From Novacetimonas maltaceti (GTDB taxonomy: Bacteria > Pseudomonadota > Alphaproteobacteria > Acetobacterales > Acetobacteraceae): a stretch of 51,698 bases of DNA. The notes beneath the pieces are model-generated. The model was given only the letters and a program-made list of their open reading frames with translations, did not search any database and was not told the DNA's origin. This document shows, piece after piece, positions 42,796 through 51,698 of this stretch. The first letter of the stretch is position 1; every line of letters starts with the position of its first letter. The stretch is from assembly GCF_002906255.1 (NCBI RefSeq), contig NZ_POTC01000022.1, positions 1 through 51,698 on the forward strand, given 5' to 3'. A program made the translations under genes and the position numbers.

Positions 42796-44123
42796 CAGCG
42801 ATACACCACCTTCAGGATGCCTGCGGCGACACGTCGGGCAACCTGCGTATCACTGGTCGCGGCAGTGCTGCTGGCGGCGATGGCGGCGTGCATCCTGTCT
42901 TCGTCTGAGAGCATGTCCACCACCCAGCGCGCCAGTTCATGCGCGTCCGTCACATAGGTCACGGCGTCCCCCAGCATCGCGAAGGCCTGCCGGAAATTGG
43001 CGATGGCGGGACCGCTGGCGATGGCGTTGCCAAGGCGTGCGGGTTCCATCGGGTTATGGCCACCGCCCTGTAGCGCGGGCAGCAGGCTGTTGCCCATCAG
43101 GACAGGGCAGTGCAGGGCGTAGAACAGCCCCATTTCCCCCAGCGTATCGCAGATCCATATGTCATCGCGTGCAGTGGGGACCTGCCCCAGCGCGCGGCGC
43201 GGCGTCTGCGGCCCCGCAAGCGGCATCAGGGCAGCGCCGCGTTCGGGATGGCGCGGCACAATGATCGTCAGCAGGTCCGTGACCTGTTCACGGGCGAGTG
43301 CTGCGGCCTGCAGGACAATCTCTTCTTCCCCCGGATGGGTGGATGCCGCGATCCAGACAGGCCGGTTGCCAATCTGCCGTTTCAGCAGGGCAGGGTCGAT
43401 GTCGCTGCGTGATGCCGGGACCGCATCCTTGAGGTCGCCCAGCAGCGCGATATCGGACCGGCCCAGCGCCTGCAGGCGCCGCGCATCTTCCACCGAACGG
43501 GCGCAGACCCATGCAATCGCGCGGAGCATGGCGCCCACAAGGCACGGCAGTCGCCGCCACATGGCATAGGACCGATCGGACATGCGTGCGTTGACCAGGA
43601 TAACGGGCACGTCTTCCTGCCCGCAGGCCGCGATCATGTTCGGCCACAACTCGCTTTCCGTCAGGATCGCCCCATCGGGATGCCACGTACGCACGAACCG
43701 CCTCATCCATGCCGGTACGTCAAGCGGCATGAACTGGTGGATGACCCGTATGCCAGTCGGCAGTTCCGCCATGCGCCGTGCCAGCAGGGATGCCGACGTG
43801 GTCGTGGCGGTGGTGACAAGGAAATGCAGGTCGGGCCGGTCATGATGCAACGCGGCGATCAGCGGAAGGATGGACAGGGTTTCGCCCACGCTGACGGCAT
43901 GCAGCCACAGGAGCGGCCCTTCGGGACGCACATGGGTGGCGATGCCCCGCCGTTCGCACACACGGGCGGCAATTTCCTTTCCCCGCCTTATGCGCCGGTC
44001 AAGGTATGGCCGGAGCATGGGGGCGAGTGCCGTGGCAATGCCCGCCCACAGGGCACACGACAGTCGGGCACATATCCTGTCGCGGAAGGTCAGGCTGCCT
44101 CGTTGCGGTACGCGCGTCTGCAT
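42795..44123 (-). CDS. waaA: 3-deoxy-D-manno-octulosonic acid transferase
   Basis: Transfers Kdo from CMP-Kdo to lipid IVA at the inner membrane. 442 residues from ATG 44123 (AGGGAC upstream). Features: N-terminal membrane anchor around 15-35, LWLHAVSVGETLSILPLI (the conserved S-x-G-E), TESELWPN, VNARMSDRS, WIAASTHPGEEE and the donor-binding segment GGHNPMEPARLGNAI. It is first in the waaA-lpxK-lpxL unit, which completes lipid A assembly. Confidence 0.95.
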   Translation of the reverse strand: MQTRVPQRGSLTFRDRICARLSCALWAGIATALAPMLRPYLDRRIRRGKEIAARVCERRGIATHVRPEGPLLWLHAVSVGETLSILPLIAALHHDRPDLHFLVTTATTTSASLLARRMAELPTGIRVIHQFMPLDVPAWMRRFVRTWHPDGAILTESELWPNMIAACGQEDVPVILVNARMSDRSYAMWRRLPCLVGAMLRAIAWVCARSVEDARRLQALGRSDIALLGDLKDAVPASRSDIDPALLKRQIGNRPVWIAASTHPGEEEIVLQAAALAREQVTDLLTIIVPRHPERGAALMPLAGPQTPRRALGQVPTARDDIWICDTLGEMGLFYALHCPVLMGNSLLPALQGGGHNPMEPARLGNAIASGPAIANFRQAFAMLGDAVTYVTDAHELARWVVDMLSDEDRMHAAIAASSTAATSDTQVARRVAAGILKVVYR

Positions 44124-44196
44124 GTCCCTGCGGTAGCATGGGCAATGCCGGGGTGAAAGCACAAGCTCATGCCTGTGGCTTCACCCCGTAAGGGCC

Positions 44197-44691
44197 TCAG
44201 GCATCCAGAAAGCGGCGAAGGCCAAAGCCCTGGGGCTTTTCGTTCAGGACGGAGGGCTGGTAGGCCACGGTGAAACGCGTATGTGCCTTTTCCCATACGG
44301 ACGGGTCCGCCCCGTCGGCAAGTTCGACCGTGGTGATGCCACAGCGCAGCATGAACTCATACTGGTCAGGCAGGGCATGGCCCGTGGCGCGGATTTCCCC
44401 CGTGAAATGCAGGTGTTCACGCAGGGCGCGGGCCTGCGTGAAGGCCCGCCCGTCACGAAAGCCGGGGAAATCCACACTCACCAGCGCCAGTCGTGGCAGC
44501 ACGGTGCGCAGGGCCGCAACATCCTCGTCAGGCGTCAGGCGCACCCCCACCGGGGCATTGCCCGCGCGCGCCAGCGCCTCTTCCACCCGGGCAAGCGGCA
44601 CGATGACAGCCCCGTCCGCAGGGCAGGGGGCATCATCGGCAGGCTGTGTCCACGTATCCGCGACAATCCGGCCATTTTCAAGTAGTGGCAT
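44197..44691 (-). CDS. DUF934 family protein of the sulfite reductase operon
   Basis: 164 residues. The ATG at 44691 overlaps the end of cysI by 14 bases and has AAGGA eight bases upstream. Conserved C-terminal part with VDFPGFRDGRAFTQARALRE and RATGHALPDQYEFMLRCGITTVEL, which is the DUF934 signature. The family nearly always follows alphaproteobacterial nitrite/sulfite reductase genes and probably assists that enzyme, but its role is not known. Last gene of the unit. Confidence 0.88.
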   Translation of the reverse strand: MPLLENGRIVADTWTQPADDAPCPADGAVIVPLARVEEALARAGNAPVGVRLTPDEDVAALRTVLPRLALVSVDFPGFRDGRAFTQARALREHLHFTGEIRATGHALPDQYEFMLRCGITTVELADGADPSVWEKAHTRFTVAYQPSVLNEKPQGFGLRRFLDA

Positions 44692-46378
44692 AGACAGCAT
44701 CCTTGAAGACGGCAGCGCCAAGCCGCCGATAGGTATCAACAAACCGCTCACCTTCATGCCGATGCACGAGATACGCATCAATCAGGGCCGCGATGGCGTC
44801 CACGGTCTCGTCCTCAGGCAGGGCCGGGCCGATGATCTGGCCGATGGCCGCATCGTTTTCCCCTGAACCGCCCAGGGTCAGCTGGAAATATTCCTCCCCG
44901 CGCTTGTCCACGCCAAGGATGCCGATATGGCCCGCATGGTGATGCCCGCAGGCATTGATGCAGCCGGAGATGTTGATGCGCAGCGCGCCAATGCGTTCCT
45001 GCAGGCCGGGGTCGGCGAAACGTGCGCTGAGCTTCTGGGCAATGGGAATGGAGCGTGCATTCGCGAGCGAGCAGTAATCCAGCCCCGGGCAGGCGATGAT
45101 ATCCCCCACAAGGCCGATATTGGGCGTCGCCAGTCCCGCTGCCGCCAGTTCCCGCCACAGTTCCTGCAACTGGTCCTCCCGCACATGTCCCAGCACGACG
45201 TTCTGCATGTGGGTAATGCGGATTTCACCAAAGCTGTAGCGTTCGGCAAGGGCGGCGATGGTGTCCATCTGGTCCGCCGTCACGTCACCCGGAATGCCCC
45301 CGTCGGGCTTGAGCGAAATCACGGCGGAAATGAATCCGCTGACCCGGTGCGGGTGCGTGTTGGTGCGCACCCAGCGGTCGAACGCGGGGGTGCGTGCGCG
45401 ATCGGCCTGCAGCCGTTGCGCCGCATCCGCAGGGGCCTGCAGGTCCGGCACGGCGAAGCGTGCGCGGATGCCCGCGACAATGGCCGGGTCCAGACGGTAG
45501 CGCGCGCGGTCCATCTGCGCGAATTCGGCATCGACTTCCTCGCGGAAACGCTCGATCCCCAATGCCTGCACAAGGATCTTGATGCGGGCCTTGTACATGT
45601 TGTCGCGGCGTCCATGCGCGTTATAGACACGCACGATCGCCTCCAGCCACGCCAGAAGGTCTTCTTCCGGCAGGCCGTCACGCAGCAGCACGCCGATGAT
45701 GGGGGTCCGGCCCAGGCCACCGCCGACATAGACATCGAAGACCGCGCGCCCGTCCTCGCCAGGACGCGCGACAAGGCCGACATCGTGGAAACGTGCCGCC
45801 ACCCGGTCATGGGGGCTGCCGGTGATGGCGATCTTGAATTTGCGCGGCAGGAAGGAAAATTCCGGATGCAGGGTGGACCACTGCCGCAGGATTTCCGCAT
45901 GGATGCGCGGGTCGAGCACTTCGTCCGCCGCGGCCCCCGCGAATTCGTCGCATGTCACGTTGCGGATGCAGTTGCCGCTGGTCTGGATGGCGTGCATGTC
46001 CACGTCCGCCAGACGGCCAAGGATATCGGGCGTATCCTCCAGCCGGATCCAGTTGAACTGGATGTTCTGCCGCGTGGTGAAATGCCCGTAATCCCGGTCA
46101 TAGGTCCGCGCGATATGCGCAAGTTCGCGCATCTGTGCCGCACCCAGCATGCCATAGGGGATGGCCACGCGCAGCATGTAGGCATGCAGTTGCAGGTACA
46201 GGCCGTTCATCAGGCGCAGCGGCTTGAACTGGTCCTCGCTCAGTTCGCCCGAGATCCGGCGCGCCACCTGGTCGCGGAACTGTTCCACCCGCTCACGCAG
46301 GAACGTGCGGTCCACCTGGTCATAGGCGTAGCGACCGACGGCGGGCGCCACGGCTGTCTGGGACATTGTGTCAGACAT
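44678..46378 (-). CDS. cysI: Sulfite reductase hemoprotein (nitrite/sulfite reductase family)
   Basis: Six-electron reduction of sulfite to sulfide with siroheme and a [4Fe-4S] cluster, in the cytoplasm. 566 residues from ATG 46378 (AGGAGACAGCCC upstream). Two pseudo-symmetric halves: GHFTTRQNIQFNWI and TSGNCIRNVTCDEFAG in the first; ITHMQNVVLGHV and the cluster Cys set CPGLDYC...GCINACGHHHAGHIG in the second. No CysJ flavoprotein is adjacent, so electrons may come from ferredoxin or NADPH via another protein. It overlaps the DUF2849 gene by 8 bases and the DUF934 gene by 14. Confidence 0.93.
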   Translation of the reverse strand: MSDTMSQTAVAPAVGRYAYDQVDRTFLRERVEQFRDQVARRISGELSEDQFKPLRLMNGLYLQLHAYMLRVAIPYGMLGAAQMRELAHIARTYDRDYGHFTTRQNIQFNWIRLEDTPDILGRLADVDMHAIQTSGNCIRNVTCDEFAGAAADEVLDPRIHAEILRQWSTLHPEFSFLPRKFKIAITGSPHDRVAARFHDVGLVARPGEDGRAVFDVYVGGGLGRTPIIGVLLRDGLPEEDLLAWLEAIVRVYNAHGRRDNMYKARIKILVQALGIERFREEVDAEFAQMDRARYRLDPAIVAGIRARFAVPDLQAPADAAQRLQADRARTPAFDRWVRTNTHPHRVSGFISAVISLKPDGGIPGDVTADQMDTIAALAERYSFGEIRITHMQNVVLGHVREDQLQELWRELAAAGLATPNIGLVGDIIACPGLDYCSLANARSIPIAQKLSARFADPGLQERIGALRINISGCINACGHHHAGHIGILGVDKRGEEYFQLTLGGSGENDAAIGQIIGPALPEDETVDAIAALIDAYLVHRHEGERFVDTYRRLGAAVFKDAVYATT

Positions 46379-46706
46379 GGGCTGTCTCCTCATGGGAGGG
46401 AACGAACTGGGGATGCACGGTCGGGCCAAAGGCACGGATACGCTCACGCACCGTAAGCGGCATGATCCCCTCCGCCCCGTCCGCAAGCTGCACGCCATAC
46501 ACGCCCACGACGCCCTGTTCCTGCTGGTTGCGGGCGGTATCGGCGATCACGGCCTCGATCCTGTCATTCGGCCAGACCGCGGCACGGGCGATATCAACGG
46601 ACCATGTGCCCTGGTCCGTCAGCCAGACGATCCGCCCGTCGAGCAGGCGATTGGCCGTGACAACGCTGGAACCTGTTGTTGTGCGGCGGTTGTTCCTGAC
46701 ATCCAC
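46371..46706 (-). CDS. DUF2849 family protein upstream of cysI
   Basis: 111 residues from a GTG at 46706. Sequence such as VVTANRLLDGRIVWLTDQGTWS fits DUF2849, a small family found immediately before alphaproteobacterial cysI genes. Its stop overlaps the cysI start. Function unknown; coupling to sulfite reductase implies an accessory role. The 198-base gap upstream holds an ATACG/CGTAT palindrome near 46790-46807 and a GC-rich hairpin after cysNC, suggesting a separate promoter. Confidence 0.85.
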   Translation of the reverse strand: MDVRNNRRTTTGSSVVTANRLLDGRIVWLTDQGTWSVDIARAAVWPNDRIEAVIADTARNQQEQGVVGVYGVQLADGAEGIMPLTVRERIRAFGPTVHPQFVPSHEETAHV

Positions 46707-46904
46707 TTCTGGTCAATCCCTTTCAGGCGAGGCAGGCACTGGCATTCCACCCTGCTGGATGGAGAGGCGCGTGATTCATACGGGTGTGCACGTATATTTT
46801 ATATTTCCCCATGACGCCAGACATATCGACCGCAGCCACGGGCGCGGCGGCATGGGAAAGGGCGGGCGAAGCAGTGGGAAAACCCGTCCGCCTCGCCCTG
46901 TTCC

Positions 46905-48788
46905 TCAGGTCGCGGGTGCGGCCTTGCGGTCCAGCGCGGTCGTCTCCGCAATGAACGTGACAAGGTCACGCGCACTGGCGGCGGCATCGCGGTTTTCGGT
47001 CGCAAGCCGCAGTTCGGGCTTTGCCGGGGCCTCGTAAGGGGCATCGATCCCGGTAAAGCCGGAAATCTTTCCTGCCCGCGCCGCTGCATACAGGCCCTTC
47101 GGATCGCGCGATTCACAGGTGGCCTGGGGGGTATCGACAAACACCTCGTGGAATTCATCGCCCACGATCTGGCGTGCGAGTTCCCGATCCGCAACCGTGG
47201 GGGAGATCAGGGCGACAAGCACGACCTGCCCGCTGTCGGCAAGGATGCGCGCCACCGCCGCCGCACGGCGGACGTTCTCGCGCCGGTCGGCCTCGCTGAA
47301 GCCAAGGTCGGAACACAGGCCCGCGCGCAGCGTATCCCCGTCAAGCACGGAGACATCGACCCCGCGGGAGAACAGTTGCACCTCCGCCGCGCGGGCGATG
47401 GTGCTCTTGCCCGCGCCGGGCAGGCCGGTCATCCAGAAGACGCCGCCATGGTGCCCCTTGGCCTGCGCGCGGTCCCACGTGGACACCGTGCTGCCGGTCG
47501 GGTGGATGGCCTTCGTCCCCCTTGCGATCTCCGCCACCCCGATCAGCGGCACGCCACCGACGATCTGCTGGTTGCGGTCCACAAGCACGCCGCGCCCGTC
47601 CGCCGTGCCCGGCAGGAAGGGGTCGAACTGCATCGTTTCCGACACCGCAAGGGTGATTTCGGCAAAGCCTTCGGGCGGGACGACATCGGCGGGATGTTCG
47701 GTCAGGTCCTCAAGCCGCACGACGGAATCGATGGAGGCCACCGTCACCTGATGTTCCGCCGTCGCCAGGCGCAGGCGGAAGCTTTCACCCACGCGCAGCG
47801 GTTCCTGCCGCAGCCAGAACAGGCGCGCGCGCACCCGTGCCCCCTGCAGCGGGGCCTCGCCGGGCGGGAACAGCAGGTCGCCACGGTCGGGGATCACGTC
47901 GGGTTCCAGCGTGATGGCCACCGACTGCCCCGCAATGGCGGAGGTCTGCGGCGCAGTGTGCCAGCTTTCGATGGTGGCGATCTTTGCAACCGTGCCATGG
48001 CGGCCGATGACGACGCTGTCGCCGATGCTGATGCGGCCGCGTTCGATGCGCCCGACCACGACGCGCTGCGCGTCAAAGCGGTAGACATCCTGCACCGGCA
48101 GGCGCAGCGGCAGGTCGGAACGCGACGAGGGCGCGGGGACAAGCGCCAGCGCTTCTGTCAGGGTCGGACCCTTGTACCAGGCCATCCGTTCCGAACGCGA
48201 TGCGATGTTGTCGCCTTCGCGCGCGGAGGCGGGCACGAACAGGGTCGGTTCGATCTCCAGTTGCTTGAGCAGGGCGGCGACGCTCTTTTCCGAAGCGGTG
48301 ATCTTCGCCTCGTCGTAATCGAGCAGGTCCACCTTGTTCATCAGCACGATGACATGGCGGATGCCGATCAGGCGCAGCAGCATCGCATGGCGGCGCGTCT
48401 GCTCCTGCGCACCTTCGGCGGCATCGACCACCAGCACGGCGGCTTCGGCATCGGCGGCGCCGGTAATCATGTTGCGCAGGAACTGCCGGTGGCCCGGCGC
48501 ATCGACGATCACGAACTGCCGCTGTCCCAGGCGGAAGGGGATGCGCGTCGAATCGACCGTGACCCCCTGGTCGCGTTCGATCTGCAGGCTGTCGAGCAGG
48601 AAGCTCCATTCAACCGACAGGCCGCGCTTGGTGCTGGATTCGACGATCTGCGCCACGCGTCCGTCAGGCAGACTGTCGGTATCGTACAGCAGTCGCCCGA
48701 TCAGGGTGGATTTGCCATGGTCCACATGCCCGACGATGACGATCGGGGTTGCGGCCTCCTGCGAGACCGGAGGGGAAATCGTATTCAT
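46905..48788 (-). CDS. cysNC: Bifunctional sulfate adenylyltransferase subunit 1 / APS kinase
   Basis: Fusion of the GTPase subunit of ATP sulfurylase (CysN) with APS kinase (CysC). 627 residues from ATG 48788 (AAGGAC just upstream). CysN part: G1 GHVDHGKST (about 21-29), G3 DAPGH, G4 NKVD, and beta-barrel domains to about 440. CysC part: P-loop GLPGAGKST from residue 455, [26 protein letters not shown] and the C-terminal lid region. Both active-site sets look intact. Starts 28 bases after cysD. Confidence 0.95.
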   Translation of the reverse strand: MNTISPPVSQEAATPIVIVGHVDHGKSTLIGRLLYDTDSLPDGRVAQIVESSTKRGLSVEWSFLLDSLQIERDQGVTVDSTRIPFRLGQRQFVIVDAPGHRQFLRNMITGAADAEAAVLVVDAAEGAQEQTRRHAMLLRLIGIRHVIVLMNKVDLLDYDEAKITASEKSVAALLKQLEIEPTLFVPASAREGDNIASRSERMAWYKGPTLTEALALVPAPSSRSDLPLRLPVQDVYRFDAQRVVVGRIERGRISIGDSVVIGRHGTVAKIATIESWHTAPQTSAIAGQSVAITLEPDVIPDRGDLLFPPGEAPLQGARVRARLFWLRQEPLRVGESFRLRLATAEHQVTVASIDSVVRLEDLTEHPADVVPPEGFAEITLAVSETMQFDPFLPGTADGRGVLVDRNQQIVGGVPLIGVAEIARGTKAIHPTGSTVSTWDRAQAKGHHGGVFWMTGLPGAGKSTIARAAEVQLFSRGVDVSVLDGDTLRAGLCSDLGFSEADRRENVRRAAAVARILADSGQVVLVALISPTVADRELARQIVGDEFHEVFVDTPQATCESRDPKGLYAAARAGKISGFTGIDAPYEAPAKPELRLATENRDAAASARDLVTFIAETTALDRKAAPAT

Positions 48789-48816
48789 GTCCTTGATGCT
48801 CCGCTCGGCTCGACGT

Positions 48817-49611
48817 TCACAGGTAACCGGCAACACGAAGGCGCTCGAACGCGTCTTCGGATTCATGGTCCATCGCGCGTCCCGCCCGTTCCGACGTGCG
48901 CGAGGTTTCCAGTTCGGCAATCACTTCGGCCACCGTGCTGGCGTTGCTTTCGACGGGATTGGTGATGTCCTGATCCCCGAGCGAGCGGTAGCGCTTGCCA
49001 TTCTTGGAGAAATACAGGTCCACCAGCGGAATGCCCTCACGCTCGATATAGCGCCAGATGTCGATCTCCCGCCACGCCAGCAGGGGATGGACGCGGATGT
49101 GCATGCCCGCTTCGTGCGGGGTGGCGTACTGGTCCCAGAATTCGGGCGGCTGGTTGCGCACATCCCACTTGTGGCCCGCGCCACGGGGGCTGAAGACGCG
49201 CTCTTTCGCGCGGGTGGCCTGCTCGTCGCGGCGGATGCCAGCGATGACGCCCGCAAGCTTGTATTTCTCGATCATCGCGGCGAGGCCCGCCGTCTTGCGC
49301 GCGGCCGAACGGGCGGCCGGCGGCAGGGTCGGGTCGATTTCCTCCACCGCCGGGCAGTCGCCAAGCAGCAGGTCGAGGTTCCACTTCTTGGTGTATTCGT
49401 CGCGGAACTGGTACATCTCGGGGAATTTCTTGCCCGTATCGACATGCATGACCGGAAACGGCACGCGCCCAAGGAACGCCTTGCGCGCAAGCCATACCAT
49501 CACGTTGGAATCCTTGCCCAGCGACCACAGCATCGCCAGCGGCTTGAGCTTGCGATAGGCCTCGCGGAGGATGAAAATGCTCTGGGCTTCGAGCTGATCA
49601 AGATCGTCCAT
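48817..49611 (-). CDS. cysD: Sulfate adenylyltransferase subunit 2
   Basis: Catalytic subunit of ATP sulfurylase, activating sulfate to APS with CysN. 264 residues from ATG 49611, where family homology begins ([18 protein letters not shown]). PP-loop [10 protein letters not shown], then [33 protein letters not shown] and [18 protein letters not shown]. The in-frame ATG at 49680 lies closer to cysH, but the extra 23 codons use TCT and other codons rare here. GGAAGG lies 11 bases before 49611. Confidence 0.93.
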   Translation of the reverse strand: MDDLDQLEAQSIFILREAYRKLKPLAMLWSLGKDSNVMVWLARKAFLGRVPFPVMHVDTGKKFPEMYQFRDEYTKKWNLDLLLGDCPAVEEIDPTLPPAARSAARKTAGLAAMIEKYKLAGVIAGIRRDEQATRAKERVFSPRGAGHKWDVRNQPPEFWDQYATPHEAGMHIRVHPLLAWREIDIWRYIEREGIPLVDLYFSKNGKRYRSLGDQDITNPVESNASTVAEVIAELETSRTSERAGRAMDHESEDAFERLRVAGYL

Positions 49612-49710
49612 GGACTTGCAGACCTTCCTTTCCGGGGAAGAAATAGGGGCGGGATGAGAAGATGGAGACTGGTTTACCATAAGGTTGGGGATGTGGCCTT
49701 GCCGTGAGGG

Positions 49711-50406
49711 TCAGGAAACCTTGCGGACATGGATGCCGCATTCGGTCTTGTTCTGTCCCGCCCACCGGCCGGAGCGCGGGTCCGCGCCAGCATCGACGGG
49801 CAGGGTACACGGCGCGCAGCCGATCGAGGGATAGCCACGCAGGCTGAGCGGGTGGCGCGGCAGGTTCCGGCGCGTCATCTCGGCATCGAGCTGGCGCGGG
49901 GTCCATTGCGCCAGCGGGTTGACCTTGATGCGGCCGTCCTCGGTCATTTCCACGACGGGCAGGTTGACGCGGGTGGCGGCCTGCGAACGCTTGCGCCCGG
50001 TGATCCACCCGTCGAAGGGGATCAGCGCCTCGTCAAGGGGTTCAACCTTGCGCAGGGCGCAGCAGGCGTCAGGATCGAAGGCCCACAACTGTCCTTCCGG
50101 GTCGCGGTTACGGATCTGCGCCGGGTCGGGGTGGATGTCATGCACGTTGGTCAGGCCAAGGAAACGCGCAAGTTCCTGCCGGTATTCCAGCGTTTCGGGA
50201 AAATGCTGCCCGGTCTGCAGGAACAGGACGGGCACCGCCGGGTCGATTTCCGCGGCCATGGCCAGCAGGACGGCGGATTCCGCGCCAAAGGACGATACCA
50301 GCCCGATGCGCCCGCGCATCTCTCCCGTCAGGGCGATCCGCAGGACGTCATGTGCCGTATTTCCCTCGGCCTGCAGTGACCGTATAATTGACGGATCAAC
50401 CCGCAC
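49711..50406 (-). CDS. cysH: APS/PAPS reductase, Fe-S type
   Basis: Reduces activated sulfate to sulfite using thioredoxin. 231 residues from a GTG at 50406, preceded by GGAGGGAG; GTG 50424 is an alternative. PP-loop region SSFGAESAVLL (39-49) and QTGQHFPETLEY. Two Cys pairs, Cys115-Cys116 (DACCALRKVEPL) and Cys197/Cys200 (IGCAPC), form the [4Fe-4S] site typical of APS reductases, and the catalytic Cys223 is in ECGIH. This argues for APS as substrate even though APS kinase is encoded next door. First gene of the cysH-cysD-cysNC unit. Confidence 0.93.
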   Translation of the reverse strand: MRVDPSIIRSLQAEGNTAHDVLRIALTGEMRGRIGLVSSFGAESAVLLAMAAEIDPAVPVLFLQTGQHFPETLEYRQELARFLGLTNVHDIHPDPAQIRNRDPEGQLWAFDPDACCALRKVEPLDEALIPFDGWITGRKRSQAATRVNLPVVEMTEDGRIKVNPLAQWTPRQLDAEMTRRNLPRHPLSLRGYPSIGCAPCTLPVDAGADPRSGRWAGQNKTECGIHVRKVS

Positions 50407-50511
50407 CTTGCAATCTCCCTCCACGGTTCACGATATTAAATCGTTATTTTGGTGAGGAGTTAATCACTATTTCCCACGGATGCAAGGGGAATAATGTGCG
50501 TCCCCCGGTTT

Positions 50512-50532
50512 ACGCATGGCAAGCCCATGCGT
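50512..50532. promoter_or_regulatory. Palindrome upstream of the cys operon
   Basis: ACGCATGG (50512-50519) and CCATGCGT (50525-50532), perfect 8-bp arms with a 5-nt loop, in the gap before cysH. On the minus strand TTGCAT with TAACTC 17 bases on (about 50484-50456) is a weak promoter pair downstream of it. Closer to cysH, CGAT-ATTAA-ATCG (about 50431-50443) is a small AT-rich palindrome. A site for a cysteine or sulfate regulator is plausible but unproven. Confidence 0.35.
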
Positions 50533-50542
50533 TCGGGAGGAC

Positions 50543-50571
50543 TTAATGCACTATTTTTAATCGTGCATTAA
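50543..50571 (-). terminator. AT-rich hairpin at the end of the usp gene
   Basis: TTAATGCAC (50543-50551) and GTGCATTAA (50563-50571), a perfect 9-bp stem with an 11-nt A/T-rich loop. The right arm includes the usp stop codon. It is unusual in composition for this genome. Probably the transcript end of usp; an operator role is also possible. Confidence 0.5.
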
Positions 50572-51449
50572 CGGCTCATGAAAACCGACAGTTTCCCGTT
50601 CTCCAGCACGTGGCGCGTCACCCCGCCAAGGATCATCTGGCGCAGGCGGGAATGGGAATAGGCCCCCATGACCATCATGTCCGCATTGAAATCGTGGTAT
50701 GCTTCCAGCAGGGCGGCGCCGACGCTGCGGCCTTCGGCGTGGAATTCGTGCATCGTCGTATCCACGCCATGGATGTCGAGATAGTGCCTGACGTGACGCG
50801 CCTCCGGGCCAAGCCGCTGGTAGCTGCGGCTGTAGAGGATGCGCACCTCCTCCGCCTCGACGATCCAGGGCAGGGCATGGCGCAGGGCGGTCGCGGCTTC
50901 TGTCGTGCCGTTCCATGCGATGCAGATGCGCCGTCCCACGCTGACGGGGCGTTCGATCGGGGCGACGACGACGCACCGTCCGCTGTCGAACAGCGTGGCA
51001 TGCAGCGCATCGGAGGAGGAGACCTGCCCGCTGGCCCCGGTATTGCGCACGATGACGATGTCGGACATCCGTGCCTGATGGGCGACAACGGTGTACATGT
51101 TGCCCGCCATGGCCGTGAAGCTGGCGCTTGGCCGGTCCATCGGGATGGTTGACAGCGCGGAGCGCGGGGCGACGAGAGGCAGGCCCGCATCCTCGATGAA
51201 GCTGTGGAATGCGTGGCGGACTTCCTTGAGGTGCCCGGCACTTTCATGCAGGGCGGCGGCGATCATCTCCTGCACCATGGCCCCTGACAGGCCTTCGCCC
51301 GCCATGGGGCTGACCTCCTGCCAGTCGCTGCCGACATGCAGCCCGGCAAGGTGGGCGTTGAAACGCTGTGCGAACATGACCCCGATGCCCAGGGCGCTTC
51401 CGGCATTTTCCGCGCCTGACAGTGGCAGCAATATCTTGCGGATGTGCAT
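50568..51449 (-). CDS. Universal stress protein (UspA family), tandem-type
   Basis: 293 residues, about twice a single Usp domain. The N-terminal half starts HIRKILLPLSGAENAGSALGIGVMFAQRFNAHLAGLHV. The C-terminal half has RRICIAWNGTTEAATALRHALP and the ATP-binding-like block MVMGAYSHSRLRQMILGGVTRHVLENGKLSVFMSR. Start ATG 51449 follows AAAGGGG at ideal spacing. The exact stress signal is unknown. Convergent neither with pdxH nor cysH; all lie on the same strand. Confidence 0.9.
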   Translation of the reverse strand: MHIRKILLPLSGAENAGSALGIGVMFAQRFNAHLAGLHVGSDWQEVSPMAGEGLSGAMVQEMIAAALHESAGHLKEVRHAFHSFIEDAGLPLVAPRSALSTIPMDRPSASFTAMAGNMYTVVAHQARMSDIVIVRNTGASGQVSSSDALHATLFDSGRCVVVAPIERPVSVGRRICIAWNGTTEAATALRHALPWIVEAEEVRILYSRSYQRLGPEARHVRHYLDIHGVDTTMHEFHAEGRSVGAALLEAYHDFNADMMVMGAYSHSRLRQMILGGVTRHVLENGKLSVFMSR

Positions 51450-51536
51450 GCACGCCCCTTTCATGGCCGTTTCCCGATCTTTTTTCGTGGGTTGTGACAC
51501 TCACTCTTTCAGGAAACGGATGAAGGGGCCGCAAGT

Positions 51537-51698
51537 TCAGGGATAAAGACGCTGCCTGGTCCAGTCGTTGCCGCCCGTGCGGGTCCATGTCGCGCGGTCA
51601 TGCAGGCGGTAGGGGCGATCCTGCCAGAATTCGAAACTGTCGGGCACCAGGCGGAACCCGCTCCAGTTGGCGGGGCGGGGGATGGGGGTGTCCTCCGT
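51537..51698 (-). CDS. pdxH: Pyridoxamine 5'-phosphate oxidase, C-terminal part (partial)
   Basis: The last 53 codons of a minus-strand gene that continues past the window edge. The end reads [32 protein letters not shown] and DWTRQRLYP, the conserved C terminus of PdxH, including the R-L-H-D-R element near the active site. The enzyme makes pyridoxal phosphate with FMN. The gap to usp (51450-51536) shows no strong terminator. Confidence 0.85.
   Translation of the reverse strand, partial: TEDTPIPRPANWSGFRLVPDSFEFWQDRPYRLHDRATWTRTGGNDWTRQRLYP

Noticed and set aside
1-51698. CRISPR arrays, tRNA/rRNA genes, transposases, prophage or toxin-antitoxin pairs
   Set aside because: Intergenic gaps were read for direct repeats, cloverleaf tRNA patterns and integrase-like proteins; none was found. 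The 77-nt cloverleaf repeat lacks tRNA signature bases such as GGTTCGAATCC and CCA.

Overview
The window looks like chromosomal DNA of an acetic acid bacterium (Acetobacteraceae, closest in feel to Komagataeibacter/Gluconacetobacter). The evidence is high GC content, a membrane-bound PQQ glucose dehydrogenase, and a three-subunit molybdopterin aldehyde dehydrogenase whose large subunit closely resembles the AldH sequences I know from that group. The genus is an inference; no rRNA lies in the window.

Layout. 1-1.8 kb: the 3' end of a Gly/Tyr/Trp-rich protein, an unknown 325-residue protein, and a long intergenic stretch. On the minus strand that stretch holds a Fur-type box between -35 and -10 hexamers, followed about 110 nt later by a strong intrinsic terminator; I read this as a candidate iron-controlled small RNA. 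1.8-4.9 kb: phosphate genes (PPK2 kinase, class A acid phosphatase, GlpQ-type phosphodiesterase). 5.0-12 kb, minus strand: periplasmic oxidation machinery (aldehyde dehydrogenase, then gcd), followed by a polyol/sugar dehydrogenase and an SDR. 14.7-19.2 kb: rpmI-rplT and pheST. 19.3-24.9 kb: a lone pstS, lpxB, hisI with a small membrane protein, ygfZ, a family 9 glycosyltransferase and a small secreted protein. 25-28.7 kb: YfgM-like, BamB-like and Der genes in one operon. 28.8-32.7 kb: GntP-family transporter, sugar transporter, dienelactone hydrolase. 32.7-40.3 kb: ubiA, rsmE, gshA, an MbfA-type iron exporter with a Fur-like box on its -10, lolA, rsmI and an LppC-type lipoprotein. 40.4-44.1 kb: waaA-lpxK-lpxL, coupled by stop/start overlaps. 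44.2-50.4 kb: the complete assimilatory sulfate pathway in two units, cysH-cysD-cysNC and DUF2849-cysI-DUF934. 50.5-51.7 kb: a universal stress protein and the 3' end of pdxH.

How the genes fit together. Glucose is oxidised in the periplasm by Gcd, and GntP may import the gluconate. Aldehydes are oxidised by the Ald complex. LPS genes (lpxB, waaA, lpxK, lpxL, the glycosyltransferase) and outer-membrane assembly genes (bamB-like, lolA, LppC) are scattered through the window. Two Fur-type boxes, at 1331-1353 and 36218-36236, suggest an iron regulon that includes the candidate sRNA and the iron exporter. A dispersed intergenic repeat with three-way-junction symmetry occurs intact at 28727-28803 and decayed at 20309-20361. 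No tRNA, rRNA, CRISPR array, transposase or phage gene was found. The most interesting item is the candidate Fur-controlled sRNA near 1.2-1.35 kb.
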